A stretch of DNA of 64,000 nt, from positions 73,203,663 through 73,267,662 of the forward strand of contig CM039211.1 of assembly GCA_008360975.2 (NCBI GenBank), read 5' to 3'. The notes beneath the pieces are model-generated. The model was not told the origin of the DNA. It made no database searches and saw nothing but the letters and a program-made list of their open reading frames with translations. A program made the translations under genes and the position numbers. Shown one piece after another: positions 44,331 to 57,327 of this stretch (its first letter is position 1; the number at the start of each line of letters is the position of its first letter). The DNA is from Lichenostomus cassidix (taxonomy: Eukaryota; Chordata; Aves; Passeriformes; Meliphagidae).

Positions 44331-46271
44331 CAGGTTCAGCTTTATCACCAGATTTCACCACGTCACAATGACAGCCAGGACATGGCCTGTTGGACAGCCA
44401 CACCAGATGTGATCAGAGGTTGGTAATTAACTCATGATGCACACAGCTTGTGCAGCTTGTCTTGCTGCACAGCCCAGCTCTGGAGGGACACCCTGAGAAA
44501 AAAAGCATACTCTGTCAATGTACAGGCATTTGGAGACAACCCAACAGCAGATCTCGACTGAAAGGGACATTTTTGCTTGTTTGTTTTGAACCACTGGTTG
44601 CCAGTGCAGGACCTCACACTGGGCATCTGTCCTACCATACAATTTGCACAACAGATGCTCTTTGGTCTTTCTAATTGTTGAAACAAAGTGGGTACTGAAT
44701 GAAGGCCTTTGAGGCCAGCAGGGGCTCCAGATATGGTCAGTGCTGAGCTAATTCTGCAGGGCAGTGTCTCCAGCTTCCTCCATCCTCCTCCATATTTATG
44801 TTACAGCCATCCAGATCCATTTTTTGCTGACTGTGTCCTTGTCCTCCCTCTGCCCTCTGCAGAATTTCATTAATCCCACTTTGCTGGCTAGGGGGGACAA
44901 ACATTCTCTTATTTTTATTTAATTCCTCCCCTCTCTCCCCTCAGCTTTCAAACACCTTCAGGGATCTCCTCCTGGTATCCACACATAACCTCCCTCAGTG
45001 TGACCCAGGCAGAGATATTCTGGGGACAAATGCTTCTGCTAAATCTTAAGTCCTGGTAGAAAACCAGCACTTATCGGAGCACACTGAGCATTTGGCAACT
45101 GATAGCTCAGCTCAGGACCAGAAGGGACCTCAGCATCATCATCACAGTGCAAACCTCTTCCAGGGAAGGTGCAGCCCTTGAAGGCAGCAGGGTTAGGAGC
45201 CAGAGTTGCCAAAATAGAGTTCAAGTTCTGCAGTCACCCTGGGTGAGTCAGTTATCAAGGAAAGCTGAGGTCAGACCTCAGCATCCTCCCCACCCAGCAC
45301 CACCTTGCTCTGCACAGCACTGGCTGGATGGCTCTCCCCAGCACATGAGCTCTGGGGTGATGCCTAAATGCTCCAAACTACCAGCAAAAGTGGCTGTCAG
45401 GAAGCCACCCAAGCTCCAGCTGTCTCCTCTCCCCACACAATCTACCATCAGCAGAGACACGCTCCAAGGAGTTTGTCAAGAAGGGAATTGGAAAGAATAA
45501 CATGTTCAACTCTTATTTACCTGGGTGGGAGTTCAGCACTTCATGCCATCAGTCCTCTCAGAAATTCCAGCTTAACTGCTACAATGAAAAGGAAATATTT
45601 TTCTACACTGGGGTTATTAGATGTTGCCATAGTGGTATGCGTGGGTGTGCACTTCGATATTAGCTAAAGGCCCAGATCTGCAAAGATGCACATAAATCAC
45701 TTGACTCCCAAGAAAACAGCAGGAACAGTCATAAAATGACCCAAGCACTGAGATCAGATCCACCCAGACAACTTCAGTGTGTGCTACCGAGGTGTAAAAG
45801 ACAGATAAAGAAAAAGAGAAGGTGTATAAAATTTTTATTTTACCTCATGAGGTTTCTGCATCAAGTATGCTTTTCTGTGTTGATATAACACTGAGCTCTC
45901 CTTTACTCCTTACAGCTGTGATGGAGGGGTCTGGATGCTGGCTAGGGTTGCCCACGCTCACCCTGGTGTCCATGTCTCCCCTCGGGGCAGCAGCAGGGAT
46001 CTGACCACTCACCCCAACAACTGCAATGCCTTTCCCAACCCTTTCTCTCTTCTTTGCCTCTTCTCCCACCTTCCCAAACAACTGCAAAACGAATCAGCAA
46101 GTGATGCACAAGCAAAGAGCGGAGGCTGGTCATGGAGACCAGGGATTTAAGGAAGGGAAAGCTGGGAGGCAAAAATACATCCTGTCATGGGATGGAGTGG
46201 TTAGGGAGGAGGGAAGATGCTTTGCTGAGAGATTTGAAGGATTCCTGCCCATCACTTTCCACCCTTGGGCT
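44331..46271. other. Unique noncoding sequence
   Basis: No repeat family, splice pair or promoter that I trust. Confidence 0.4.
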
Positions 46272-46366
46272 CTGTCACAGCAACCAGGACTAGTGGAAGG
46301 TGTCCCTGCCCATGGCAGTAGGTGGAACTAGGTGATCCTTAACATAAACCATTGCAGAGTTCTAGG
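46272..46366 (+). mobile_element. Short CR1 LINE 3' fragment, sense
   Basis: AGTGGAAGGTGTCCCTGCCC and ATGGCAGTAGGTGGAACTAG are followed by a degraded tail. About 95 bases remain. Confidence 0.83.
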
Positions 46367-47551
46367 ATGGCTGGAGAAGACATTGGAAATCTTCTAGGGA
46401 GGAAGTTGTCAACCTTCTCTGTGTCCCTGCACAATTTCCCCAGCAGTCCTGGGGTGTGTGGCTCAGTCCATGTGTCTAGCATCACTCAGAGCTGACAGGG
46501 GTCTGCAGACACACAGACAACCTCCCACCCATCAGCACTTACAGATGGGCTCTGTGTCAGCTGTGGGAGACAGCCACATGGCACACAGCAAGATTGTCAC
46601 CAGCACATGGTATCTCATTTGGCACAAAATCCCCCCCACATAAAGCAAATGTGTTAAAAAATAAGAAAAAGAAAAAAAACTCTGAACCACAGCTGAACCA
46701 CAGCATCCCAGGCCAGCTCCCTGCTGCAGCTGCTCTGGCACCAACAGCCCTCAAAATAAAAGCTTCTGAGTCTTAGTTTTATATTTTTTCTGAAGTGATG
46801 CTGGCTTATCTACTCCCTCCCACCCTACAAGCACCCAAGTAACACCTCACACATATCCCTTCTGTCTGCCTCCACAGCTCCTCCATGTGCTCTTTATGCA
46901 GGAACAATTAAGCTCTGGTCAACTTTTCCATTAACCCAGGCAGCCCTTAGTCATGTCTAACAAACTCACAAGTTGCTGTGTTTTTTAATTTGATTCAAGA
47001 CTCACGTCTGCCTGGCTCAGACACATGCAAAAGGTTCAATCCCTCAGTGCCTCGCAGTCAAACACCAGCGTGGCTGCTCCCTGTCCCTGCTCTGCGAAGC
47101 TGGATGACTACATGAGATGCCAGACAGCTTGGAATTAGGTCCAGGATTTATCCCAGGAGTGTCTGGCTGCACAGAGATTGCAGGCACCCTCAGGATTAAT
47201 TTGTTTAAAAGCATCCACCCATCTGCAGTTGGGTGGCAACCACATGGCATGGCTCTACCATCGCTGCAGATTTTCCCTCACTTGGGTCATCAGGGTCTCT
47301 GGCGAGATATTTATTCTGAAGAAATCTAGGCATTTCAAATTACTGCTAGCTCTCCAACAAATCTGACCCTCACCCACTGCATGGTTCAAGAATTACTGAT
47401 GGGGCAGAGAAAGAGCCAGGTCTCAGATTTTTTCCTTGAGGAGCCAGGATGAAAAATGCTACATGCCAACATGGATTCAGTCAATCAGTTGATCATGCAA
47501 TCAGTGCAAACACAGAAAAGTGTGGTGCTAACAGGCTTTGGGAGATTGAGA
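46367..47551. other. Unique noncoding sequence
   Basis: A-rich around 46648-46681. Nothing else recognised. Confidence 0.4.
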
Positions 47552-47628
47552 ACCATAGAATCACAGACTTGTCTGGCTTGGAAGGAACATTAAAGACCAC
47601 CTGTTTGCAATCCCCATACCACTCCTGA
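47552..47628 (-). mobile_element. CR1 LINE scrap, antisense
   Basis: CCATAGAATCACAGACTTGT, CTGGCTTGGAAGGAACATTA and AAGACCACCTG are the terminal CR1 boxes in reverse complement. It is lost after about 75 bases. Confidence 0.78.
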
Positions 47629-49321
47629 GTCCATTCCCTTTGTCACTTAAGGCACCAAAATAATCATCACGGAAAAAGGTTAGTCTAGACCAATCCAGGC
47701 AAAGTCACCAAGCTGAGTTCCCTGAAGCATCTGGTAAGAGGCAGAAGTGTTCACCCATTATTTTACTGTCTCAGGCTACCTGCAGACTCAGGGAGGTGCT
47801 GCTACGCTTGGATTCACTGAGATAATTTTGCAGTCACAGTCGTTAGGGATTCATTTGGAACTTGGCTTTGTAAACCAGAAAGCTTAATAAAAAAAATACA
47901 TGCAAGTCTTTGCATCTACAATTTTCAGTACATCACCTGCCCAGGGCATCATCTCCACTCTAGTTTCAAAGGGAGGCATGATGATAGGAATATATGAAGC
48001 TCATAAAGTCTTCATGAAAACAAGCGACCTCATCAAGTGAGAGCAGCTAAGTGACACCACTGCAAGAAAAGCTGCAATGAGAGCCTCACACCTGAGAACA
48101 CACCAGGCAGGAACTCCTTAGAGCTGCTACCAGCCCCCAGCCAGCTCCAATACCCTGCCCAGTATGGCCCATAGAGTATGAGCTTCAAAGGAATTGCTCC
48201 TTCAAACACTGAACCCCATGTCCATGAGGAGGCTTTACAGGATATTGCCTTAGCCTCATCCTCAGTCAGCAGAGCAGAATCCAGCCCTTCATTAATGACC
48301 TGTGGCTATATGGGAAACATCAGGGCATGAACTAGAATAATTCCAGAAGAGATGGAAAAAAAAGCTGACCAGCAGGTGTTGCACCACACAACCTGTCCAA
48401 ACACATCTGGAACAGGTTGAATCTTTCCTCTCCTTCCTCTGCCTTACCCCACTCTGATCCTCTCTCCCTTGGTTTCTCTCCAGTCTGCAGCATGTGGTGA
48501 CTGTAATTATGGTTCACCTCGCTGCTGCACAGCCACACCACCTCCAGGTACTTAACTTCTTTTAATCTTGCTTCATGTTTCAGTCCCTACAGCCCACTCG
48601 TGATGTCTGCTACTCTTCTTCCAACACCCTCAATTCATCAATAGCCATGTCAGGCTTTGACCTCCAATTTTCTAACTGCTCAGTTAAACCACTCTGCCAC
48701 TGGCCCCACTCCTGCCTTTGTTAAAAACGAGGGGGGAGCCTCATTTGCTTTCTTATTTGATCATCACTCCACTTCTGTGGTGTGCACTCTGTTTCCCCAT
48801 CTTAAAAACCCATCAACCAGCCCCATTCCAGGCTGGTGCTGGGGCTGTTGTTACCTTTAATGAGAGGAAATTATGGTTAATGCCTAATTTTAATTTTTTC
48901 CCTCTCCTTTAATTTTTTTTCAATGGCTTTCCCAGAAAAAGCAGCTTTGGCAGAGTGCTGCCACCTGAATGCTAATGAACGCCAAAGGGACCCGACGTGT
49001 CTGCCTCCCTGCCAGACATCAAATTGATTTTCAAATTGCTTTGATGACATAAGGTGGTTTCATGGTTTGGACCTGTGTGATTACCTGAGCATTTATCTCA
49101 GTGGGCTCTTCCACTTATCTGCTTTAAAATAACCCAGGCTGCAGGATGGGACCTTTGTGATGGAGGTTATCATCCCCCAGCCTGCAGCCACATCACGGGA
49201 GCCTGGTCTGAATTTGGATAATTTGGATATGCCTGAGCCCCAGCAAATGTGTGTAGAGGCCAGTTTGCAGCTGCACATCAACTAAATCTTTAGCCTTCTA
49301 CTTCTGGAGGGCAAAAAAACT
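47629..49321. other. Unique noncoding sequence
   Basis: The block 48880-49080 has AT-rich mixed sequence with CpGs (GAACGCC, CCCGACGTG) that may be conserved. The rest shows no features. Confidence 0.35.
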
Positions 49322-49470
49322 CCCAAAAGATGTGGCTGCCCCATCCCTGAAAACATTCAAGGCCAGATTGGACAGGGCTCTGAGCATCCTGGTCTAATGG
49401 AAGATGTTGCAAGTGCTCATTACAAGTAGACTAGGCGACCTTCACAAACCAAACCATTTTATGACTCCAA
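49322..49470 (+). mobile_element. CR1 LINE 3' fragment, sense, old
   Basis: AGATGTGGCTGCCCCATCCC, TTCAAGGCCAGATTGGACAG, GGGCTCTGAGCATCCTGGTC and ACCATTTTATGACTCC occur in order, with clear divergence. Confidence 0.87.
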
Positions 49471-51849
49471 AATATAGATGGTTAAGTGCTAAGAAAGAGT
49501 TCTGGATGTCTAACGAAATTAAAAAACTAGTTTCACTTGGGGAATTTCAGCTGTTATGTGTGGGCCAGGAGAGCATGTGACTTACTGGCTGATTTTCTCT
49601 CCTTGGCCCGAAGCATGAGGATGAGGAAGGAAGGACAATCAGGGAGCTCGAGGATGTTCTGAGGAGCCAGGAGCTCCCTATGGAGACATTGCAGAGCTCA
49701 GCCACACTCGTCCCTCCTTCCAAAACACTCACTCTCTGAGTGGATGCTGGATGGGAAGGAGGTGTGGCTGACAGAAGGAAAGATGATTTAGGGATGGCTC
49801 AGACTCTTCTTCATGAGCACAGACCCAAGCCCAGGAGGAGAGGAACAGTGCTTGCCAAAGGGAAACCTGAGTATCACATCACACCAGGCAGCAGTTTTAA
49901 ATCCATGGGAAAAGGCAGCAAAGCAAGGCTGTCAAAAACACAACCCTGTCCTGTTTCTAGGTGAACATCCAGGACTTCACTGAGCCTAAATCCACTGCCT
50001 GGCGAGCAGAGACCAGGTCACCAACTGCCCAGGCCAGAGAGATGCAAGACAGCCCCTGTGCCAGCTGGCATTAGGACTCAAATGAGATAAAGGTATAAAC
50101 TGCTGCAGGCTGAACTCAGCCTCCAGATCAACATGGATCAGAGACTGGATTAAGGGGGAGTGAAGGGAAATACAAACCGCTCGTATTAACCTGTGGGTAA
50201 CATCAGCAGTGACCCCAAAGGTAGTATTTCTTTTATTCCCACACACGGCTGTCTCGGTACGTGCAACAGCTGGAATGCAAGAGGCTGGAGTGCAATTTAT
50301 GGAGTGCTTTGTGACGGCAAGGGATGAGGGGAACAGCAGGACAGTATTTATTATTACTGTTTTACATTAAAAGGAGCACAGTTTGTCGGTGGTTTACATT
50401 TCTGGGGCACCTTTCATCTCAAAAGATAACAGAAGCATCCTGCTAACAAGGGGTGGGGGGGGCAGGTGAGCCAAAGCCTCACCGCTAGCTCTACCCAGGC
50501 TAATAAATACATATATATATTACATAAAATATATCTATTAGGGACTAGAGAAATTCAAATTACCGCCTTTGAGTTCAGCCATTTACAGAATCACAAAAAC
50601 ACCATTCTCCCCAGACCTCTGAGTGAACCCTTGCTGTGCCCCCATGAAGAAATAATCAGCACTTAGCAGCATTTCTCTCCCGGCTTTGTATTGCCACACA
50701 GGCACTCCCCATTTGCACTGTATAAAGAAAAAAATAAATCACAGGCACCCTAAATAGACTCAAGGGTGGGTTGCTGGGGTTTTTTTCAGCCAGACAAGCA
50801 TGTGCTCCTTTGGCACACATCCTGCTGGGTTTGGAGAAGGTTAACCACAGCACAGGTTGGAAGAGCAAATCCTGACCACCCTGAAGACACTGACTGAGTG
50901 CAGAAGCTGATGGATGGGAGATCCCAATGTCCATGAGGGCTTCATACCTGCCTGTGGGTGTGTGGGTGGAAACTGCTCTTACCCAGACGTATTGGGATTG
51001 TGTGGCCAGGTTTTGGTGGTGGTAGGGGCTGCAGGGATGACTTCTGTGAGAAGGTGACAGGAGTTTCCCCCATGAGAGCCAACGCCAGCCAGCTCCAGGA
51101 CAGACTCCAAGGCTGAGCCCATCGGGAATGATGATAATGTCTCTGGGACAACAGATTTAGGAAGAAAATGAAGTGGTTGCCCAGTTGTAATCACCAGAGA
51201 AGAGCAGGGTGAGAACATGTGAGAGGAACAACTCTGCAGACACCAAGGTCAGGGCAGGAGCTGAGATTGCCCTGCAGCCCATGGTGATGGCCATGGTGAG
51301 CAGGCTGTGCTCCTGCAGCCCATGGAGGCACAGGGGTGCAGAGATCCACCTGCAGCCCCTGCAGGAGCCCAGGCTGCAGCAGGGGGATGCCTGAGAGAGG
51401 CTTTGAGCCCCTTGCAAACCCATGAAGCCTATGCTGGGGCAGGGGAAGGACTCCAACTCCTCTCCCAGAGCAGTGGCACAACATCTTGTTCTGAACTGAC
51501 CATTAACCCTCATTCCCATCTCCATGCCCCACTGGGGGAGGAAGTAGAGCTGGGAAAGGACAGAGGTGTGCAGGGAAAGTGTTTTAAGGTCTGTTTTTAC
51601 TTCTCATTATCCTGCTCTGATTTTGTTGTTAATAAATTCAAACCATATTCCCCAGCTGAATCTGTTTTGCCCACGATGGTATTTGGTGAGGGATCTCTCA
51701 GAGTCCTTATCTCAACTCCTGAATCCTTTATTACATTTTCTCTCCCCTGTCCAGCTGTGAAGGGCAGTGAGAGAGCAGCTTTGGTAGGTACCTGGAATCC
51801 AGCAAGGGTCAACCCACTACACCAGATGATATCTGGGGAGATATTGCCT
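49471..51849. other. Unique interval, conserved-looking at about 50150-50450
   Basis: The 50150-50450 block is AT-moderate with CpGs (AACCGCTCGTATTAACC, CACACGGC, CTCGGTACGTGC, GTGACGGC, TTGTCGGTGG). A TA-rich stretch follows near 50505-50540. Frames at 51.2-51.9 kb overlap on several frames and carry no recognisable domain. Confidence 0.33.
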
Positions 51850-52418
51850 GCAGGTCAAGGGAGAGAACTCTGTCCCTCTGCTCTGGAATGACCCCATCTG
51901 GAGTCCTGAATCCAGCGCTGGGGTCCTCAGCACAGGCAAGACATGGACCCGCTGGAATGAGTCCAGAGGAGGCACGGAGATGCTGCCAGGGCTGGAGCAA
52001 CTCTGCTCTGGAGCCAGGCTGGGAGAGCTGGGGGTGTTCAGCTGGACAAGAGAAGCTCCAGGGAGAGCTCAGAGCTCCTGCCAGGGCCTAAAGGGGCTCC
52101 AGGAGAGCTGCAGAGGGACTGGGGACAAGGCATGGAGGGACAGGACCCAGGGAATGGCTTCCCAGTGGCAGAGGACAGGGAGAGATGGGATCTTGGGAAG
52201 GAATTCCTGGCTGTGAGGGTGGAGAGGCCCTGGCACAGGGTGCCCAGAGAAGCTGTGGCTGCCCCTGGATCCCTGGCAGTGTCCAAGGCCAGGCTGGACA
52301 GGGCTTGGAGCAGCCTGGGATAGTGGAACGTGTCCCTGTCCAATGGCAGGGGAGGGGACAAGGTTAGCTTTAAGTTGATCTTTTGATCCCTCCCAAGCTA
52401 AAGCATTCTAGGACTCTC
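51850..52418 (+). mobile_element. CR1 LINE fragment, sense, one of the two longest copies here
   Basis: It starts near GCAGGTCAAGGGAGAGAACT and runs through GGGGTCCTCAGCACAGGCAA, GATGCTGCCAGGGCTGGAGC, GGACTGGGGACAAGGCATGG, CTGGCACAGGGTGCCCAGAG and GATCCCTGGCAGTGTCCAAG to a degraded tail CATTCTAGGACTC. The 5' side reaches into the region upstream of the 3'UTR, but no reverse-transcriptase reading frame survives. Confidence 0.95.
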
Positions 52419-54152
52419 TATCTCTTCCGACTGTGCAAAGTGGAAACATCTCCACCAACGCTCAGTTGCAAACCCTGGTGCAGCAGGGACATGGACAAAA
52501 CAGGCCAAGGATGACAGTTCAGCCTTGTTTTAGGATTAGGGCCATAGCAGCTAAAGCAAAAGAACAGCCACCATGCAGAGCAGGAATACTTTCACACCAT
52601 CAGCTACCCAAATCACTTCTAAAACCCATCCAAAGTTTGCCATTGCCACAGAAAATTAATTTGCTTTGCACCCCGTAGCAGAGAGCTGCAGGTGGTCTTT
52701 TCCAGACAGTTGTTTGCAGTATGAGTAACAGAAAATGTGTCTTCCCCACATATGGGCAACCATCTGAAAGCCCTGCAACACCAACCTGAAGGCAGAACCA
52801 AGTAAAAGTTTGGTGCCATTTCCCCACTGCTGTCTCACAGTTAAATAAGTGATTTTTTAAAAAAAACCTCGTTTTGGTGCTGGCTAAGTCTATTTTAACA
52901 GCATAAAAACCCTCCAGAGCTCAGCAGCAGAGATTGAAGCAAGCCAGGTGAAAGTAACAAGAGAAGAGCAAATATAAACCCGAGCATCTCCCCTCTCCTC
53001 CAGAGAACAGCAGTGCCTTGCTGTTAGCAATTAAAGAAACAAAAGCTACGGGGCTGCTGCCATCCCCCTGCACACAGCTCTTCCCAAACCTCGGATGTGG
53101 ATGACAACTACTGGATCCACACTGTGCAAAATGTTCCTCCAGAGGTTTGAGACCTCCATCTCACCCGCCGTGCCGCTGACAGCTCCCAGTCGCCAGTGGG
53201 CACGGGAATTCTCCAGCAATTCCAGAGGGATCACTCACCCCTCCGTGCATCCCAACTCTGTCTGCCTCCCCCACCACCACACACTTGCTTTTGGGCTGCA
53301 TTTGGAAGCTTAGCCTGTTAATTAGGGTAGAGGAAGTCAACATGTCCAGCTCTGACCTCCAGTGTCCTCAGCTCCTCTTTTTGGTGGTGTTGCCCTTGCA
53401 GAAAGCCTCCAGTGTTTCGGCAGGACAGGGCTGCTCTCTGCCTCGTGGGAGCAAATGACAGCACAACAGAGAATTACAGCCCCCAAGGTTGCCAAGGGAT
53501 GGTTCAAATAGGGCAGGAAAGTGTAAAGGATTTCACACTCTGGTTTGAAAAATCAGCAGCTTTTTCAGAGTAATTTCAGCTTTTTCACAGACAACCCTGT
53601 AATTTCTATTTTTTTTCAATTTCATCTGTTTCCTGCCTATTGAATATCACACAGTTTCCTCCAGAACCCAGAATGAAATTAGTTGAGACTCACACCGATG
53701 CAAAACTCTTTTGTCTTACCAGTTCTTCAGACCCAGGGGAACAGCTACAGTGGAAAGGAGCTGAAGACAGAAATGAGCTGGGGGCTGATCCTCAAAGACC
53801 AATTAAGCCTTTGGCATCCCTCATTTTGATGATGCTCCTCCCCGGGCTCCAGCAGGCAGCATGATGCATCTCCTGCCCAAAATGCTACGGAAAGAACACA
53901 CATTACTGCCTGCAAAGAGGGTACATCAAGATCAATGGCTCACTGCAGACCCCAGAGTGAGAATGATGTCACTCCACCGCCAGACGAGGTAACGAGCCCT
54001 ACGAAGGAAAACATCTTGCATCACCGAGCTGTCTGTTGAGCTCACCCTCCAAAAAAAAAGGGGCAATGACCTGAAAAAATCCCAGAGTTTGCTTTTAGGC
54101 AAGTGGGAAGATGGTGCTGAGAGAGAATGGGCAGTGCAGCAGCTCAGGATTG
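52419..54152. other. Unique noncoding sequence
   Basis: No repeat recognised. Short frames at 53.1-53.9 kb are unsupported. Confidence 0.4.
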
Positions 54153-54292
54153 TAAAATCATAGAAGAGTTTGGGTTGGAAGGACCACCAAGTTCCACCCC
54201 TGCCATGGGCAGGGACACCTTCCACTGTCCCAGGTTGCTCCAAGCCCTGTCCAACCTGGCCTTGGACAATGCCAGAGATGGGGAACCCACCT
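54153..54292 (-). mobile_element. CR1 LINE 3' fragment, antisense
   Basis: AATCATAGAAGAGTTTGGGT, CCATGGGCAGGGACACCTTC, CCAGGTTGCTCCAAGCCCTG and CCTTGGACAATGCCAGAGAT read as reverse-complement CR1, truncated after 140 bases. Confidence 0.94.
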
Positions 54293-55082
54293 TGCTGTGC
54301 TTGGCAGGATCAGTCAGGACAACGCTCCCTTAAGCTGTGGTGCCAGCTCCCCCAGGTGCTCCATTCTCTCCTCCAGCCCTGGAATGATGCCTCAGGAACT
54401 CCTGCCAGTGGATTAATCAGGGCCTCACCTGCTCTACTGTGGAGACCAGGGTGGCCAGAGAGGGCTGGGCTGCTGCACTGGGCATCATGGGCAGCCCTAC
54501 AACCCTGCCATGAAACCTTGAATTTAGGATCACCAGACATTAACAGGCTGCTCTACATATTCCTGCATGGGTTTTCCATCAGTTGCCTTCATAAATTCCA
54601 AACCAGGGCGTTCCAGGAGTTGGAAGGGGTGAATAAGTTTTTGGTTTTTTTTTTTTAATCCAGTGACATCTACTACTTGTATTGAAAGTAGGAGGAAAAT
54701 GGCTTGAGTCAATGAGAAATAGATCTGCAGGGAAGTGAAAGAGGTTCGGCAATGCAGAAAAAAAAGAGAAGTTTCCACCTCTCCACGTTTTGTTTGAATC
54801 AAAACTAAATGTCTTAGCCCACTACTACCAAGTCTTATTTAATCATTCCTCCTTCTGTTACCTGCAGTTCCCAAACAAAAGGCTGAAAAGCTTCATTGAG
54901 AAGCTGTCAAAAAGTAAATGTTTTGGCATTTCCAAAATGACATATTTCATTCTGACATTTCACTTGAAATGCCTGGACATTAAAAATAAATTAGTTCCCG
55001 CTGGGGATTTTCAACATGTCCAGTTGCCAAATTCAATTTAAGCTTATGAATAGTCCAGGCTTTCCCAAATTCAACTTTTGAA
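54293..55082. other. Unique noncoding sequence
   Basis: An AT-rich mixed block at 54820-55075 (with TTAGTTCCCGCTGGGG) may be conserved. A T-run lies at 54645-54656. Confidence 0.33.
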
Positions 55083-55322
55083 TTCACAGAATCACGGAGT
55101 GGTTTGGATTGGAAGAGACCTTAAAGATCATCCCATTTTACCCCCCTGCCATGGGCAGGGACACCTTCCACTATCCCAGGTTGCTCCAAGCCCTGTCCAG
55201 CCTGGCCTTGGACACTGCCAGGGATCCAGGGGCAGCAACAGCTTCTCTGGGCACCCTGTGCCAGGACATCACCCCATTCACATTACAAAATTTCTTCCTA
55301 GTATCCAATCTAAATCTACTTT
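55083..55322 (-). mobile_element. CR1 LINE 3' fragment, antisense
   Basis: ATTCACAGAATCACGGAGTG, GGGACACCTTCCACTATCCC, GATCCAGGGGCAGCAACAGC and TTTCTTCCTAGTATCCAATC are in reverse-complement order, and the tail is intact. Confidence 0.95.
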
Positions 55323-56002
55323 AATTAACTTACACTGGAAGTTCAGTTCAGTTTTGGGTCTAGACAGTGATGCTGATACACAAAACTTGATCTCCCGCCA
55401 ACATCTCAAGCCTAGAAATACGTACCCGTTATGAAGATATTATATATGAAAAGAACGAGTTAGCCTATGACCCAACAACAGCCTCTCAAATTATTTTAAC
55501 ATGTGTTTTGCTCCTAATATACTGCTGTCATTCATGGGGATTAATGGTTGTTATTAATCACCTGATTTGAAGGCACGGGAGAAAACCATCTCCCCATGCA
55601 CAAGCCAGAGGAAACATTATTTATCTGCTATCACTAACACATAATAAAAACAATTTCTGAGTACATCTCACCTCACAGGCACAGACAACCATGAGTGATT
55701 TGCAAGGCTTTGGAGGCATGACAAAAACAGCCAGCAATGACAACCAAGGGTATCATCTCACAACCCCTCCTCAGATGAGTAATACTCATGCAGATAAGCA
55801 CATCCATCAGCCTGAGGCATTGGTGAAGACTTCTGGGGACACCAGGGTGGTAACACCCCTTCTGGGGTGGTCACACCCCTTCCTTCCAAGAGGCTGCTGG
55901 TGGGACTCAGCAGAGACCTCAGAGCAGCTGCAAAGCTCATCAAGAACCTGGGCTGTCCAGCCTGATGTAGCTGTCCTACCACTGTGTTTCTAGGAGATGT
56001 CA
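55323..56002. other. Unique noncoding sequence with a short duplication
   Basis: Positions 55430-55680 are AT-rich and mixed, with ATTAATGGTTGTTATTAATC. A 20-base unit is duplicated at 55845-55884 (GGGTGG-AACACCCCTT and GGGTGG-CACACCCCTT cores). Confidence 0.35.
55845..55884. repeat. 20-base direct duplication
   Basis: The cores GGGTGGTAACACCCCTT and GGGTGGTCACACCCCTT start at 55845 and 55865 and differ at one base. Each core is also internally near-palindromic (GGGTGG and CACCCC). Confidence 0.85.
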
Positions 56003-56268
56003 CACAGAATCACAGAATGGTTTCAGTTGGAAGGGACCTGAAAGATTATTTTGTTCCATCCCCAGCCGCCATGGGAATGATACCCACAAGGTCAGGTTGC
56101 TCCAGCCTCATCCAACCTGGCCTTGGACACTTCCAAGGATCCAGGGGCAGCCACAGCCTCTCTGGGAAACCTGTGCCAGGGCCTCACCAACCTCACAGGG
56201 AAGAATTCCTTCCCAGTATCTATTCTAAATCTCTCCTCTTTTGGTTCCAAACTATTCCCCCTGGTCAG
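56003..56268 (-). mobile_element. CR1 LINE fragment, antisense
   Basis: CACAGAATCACAGAATGGTT, TCAGTTGGAAGGGACCTGAA, GATCCAGGGGCAGCCACAGC and TCTCTGGGAAACCTGTGCCA match CR1. It fades after ACTATTCCCCCTGGTC. Confidence 0.94.
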
Positions 56269-57327
56269 GCTCAATGGTTCCAATCCAGCTTGGAACCATC
56301 CAGACAGTGGCTAAGGGAAAACTTGTACCATTAGGTTTAAATCCATCACCACCCTGGTGTGACCTCGCTGGGTGACTGAGGGACCAAAGCCAATCCAGGC
56401 CAGGAGAAGTTGCCCCCAGCCATCATCAGCAAGGTACCAACTTCTTCCAGCAGCAAGAAATCTGAACGCAGGATCAGCACCTTATCCCCATTTTGCAGTG
56501 GAGGCTCCAGGACTTTGCTTTCCCTGTTTTCACTTTTTAACACTGCAGTTTTCTCATACTGAAAGCACTTAGCACCAAAGACAGATCTGAGGACAATACA
56601 GACAACAAACTTCCACTCTCCTGGATGTTTGTAATATCAGGTCTAAACCAAAATATCCTTGCACTCTCCTGAGCAGGGCTATGGTGGGTCTGAAATGCCG
56701 ACTCTGCACCAGCATGAGCTTCCCATTGAACTGCACATTAAAGAAAAACTTACATGTTTATACACCTTGCTTGCACAGCACGGTGCTTGTAGGCTAGAGG
56801 CTCAAGTTCCTTCTTCTGATTCACTCCTTGAGTGAGTCAAACTATTTATTTGAACTTGAATCCACATGAGGTGCAGAACAGCTCAGGCTTCGGCTCAGCG
56901 CCAGCTGCACTCCCATTGTCCACCATATAAAAGCAGGTATCCTGGCACGGACACAGGAGGTATGAAATACAGAAGATGACAAAACACTGCTTTTGTAAGA
57001 CACCTGCAGAAAAAAGAACTAATGCAATAGCCAAAAAAAAAAAAAAAAGAAAAGAAAAAAAAGAAAAGAAAAGAAAAGATCTATATTTTGCTTTTCTCTC
57101 CTGTTGTCCTTTCTCTGGATCCCTTTACCTCTTGCTTTTTTTTGAGGTTAGGGACAGAAGAACCAGCCTCTTCACATTCAGCCTTTTCACCATTCCCCAC
57201 ACACTACTGTATTTAATCCATGCCCTGAAGCTCAGCCAACATCCCTTATTAAATGAAGTTGGCTCTTCATCTGCTGAACTACAAAAAAAATTAAAAAGCA
57301 ATCTTATGAGAAATACAGGGCTTCTGG
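56269..57327. other. Unique noncoding sequence with an A/G-rich simple repeat
   Basis: The AAAAG-type tract at 57033-57079 is listed separately. No other feature was recognised. Confidence 0.38.
57033..57079. repeat. AAAAG simple repeat and poly(A)
   Basis: A run of A leads into several AAAAG units on the plus strand. It is not flanked by a recognised retrotransposon, so I call it a simple repeat only. Confidence 0.9.
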
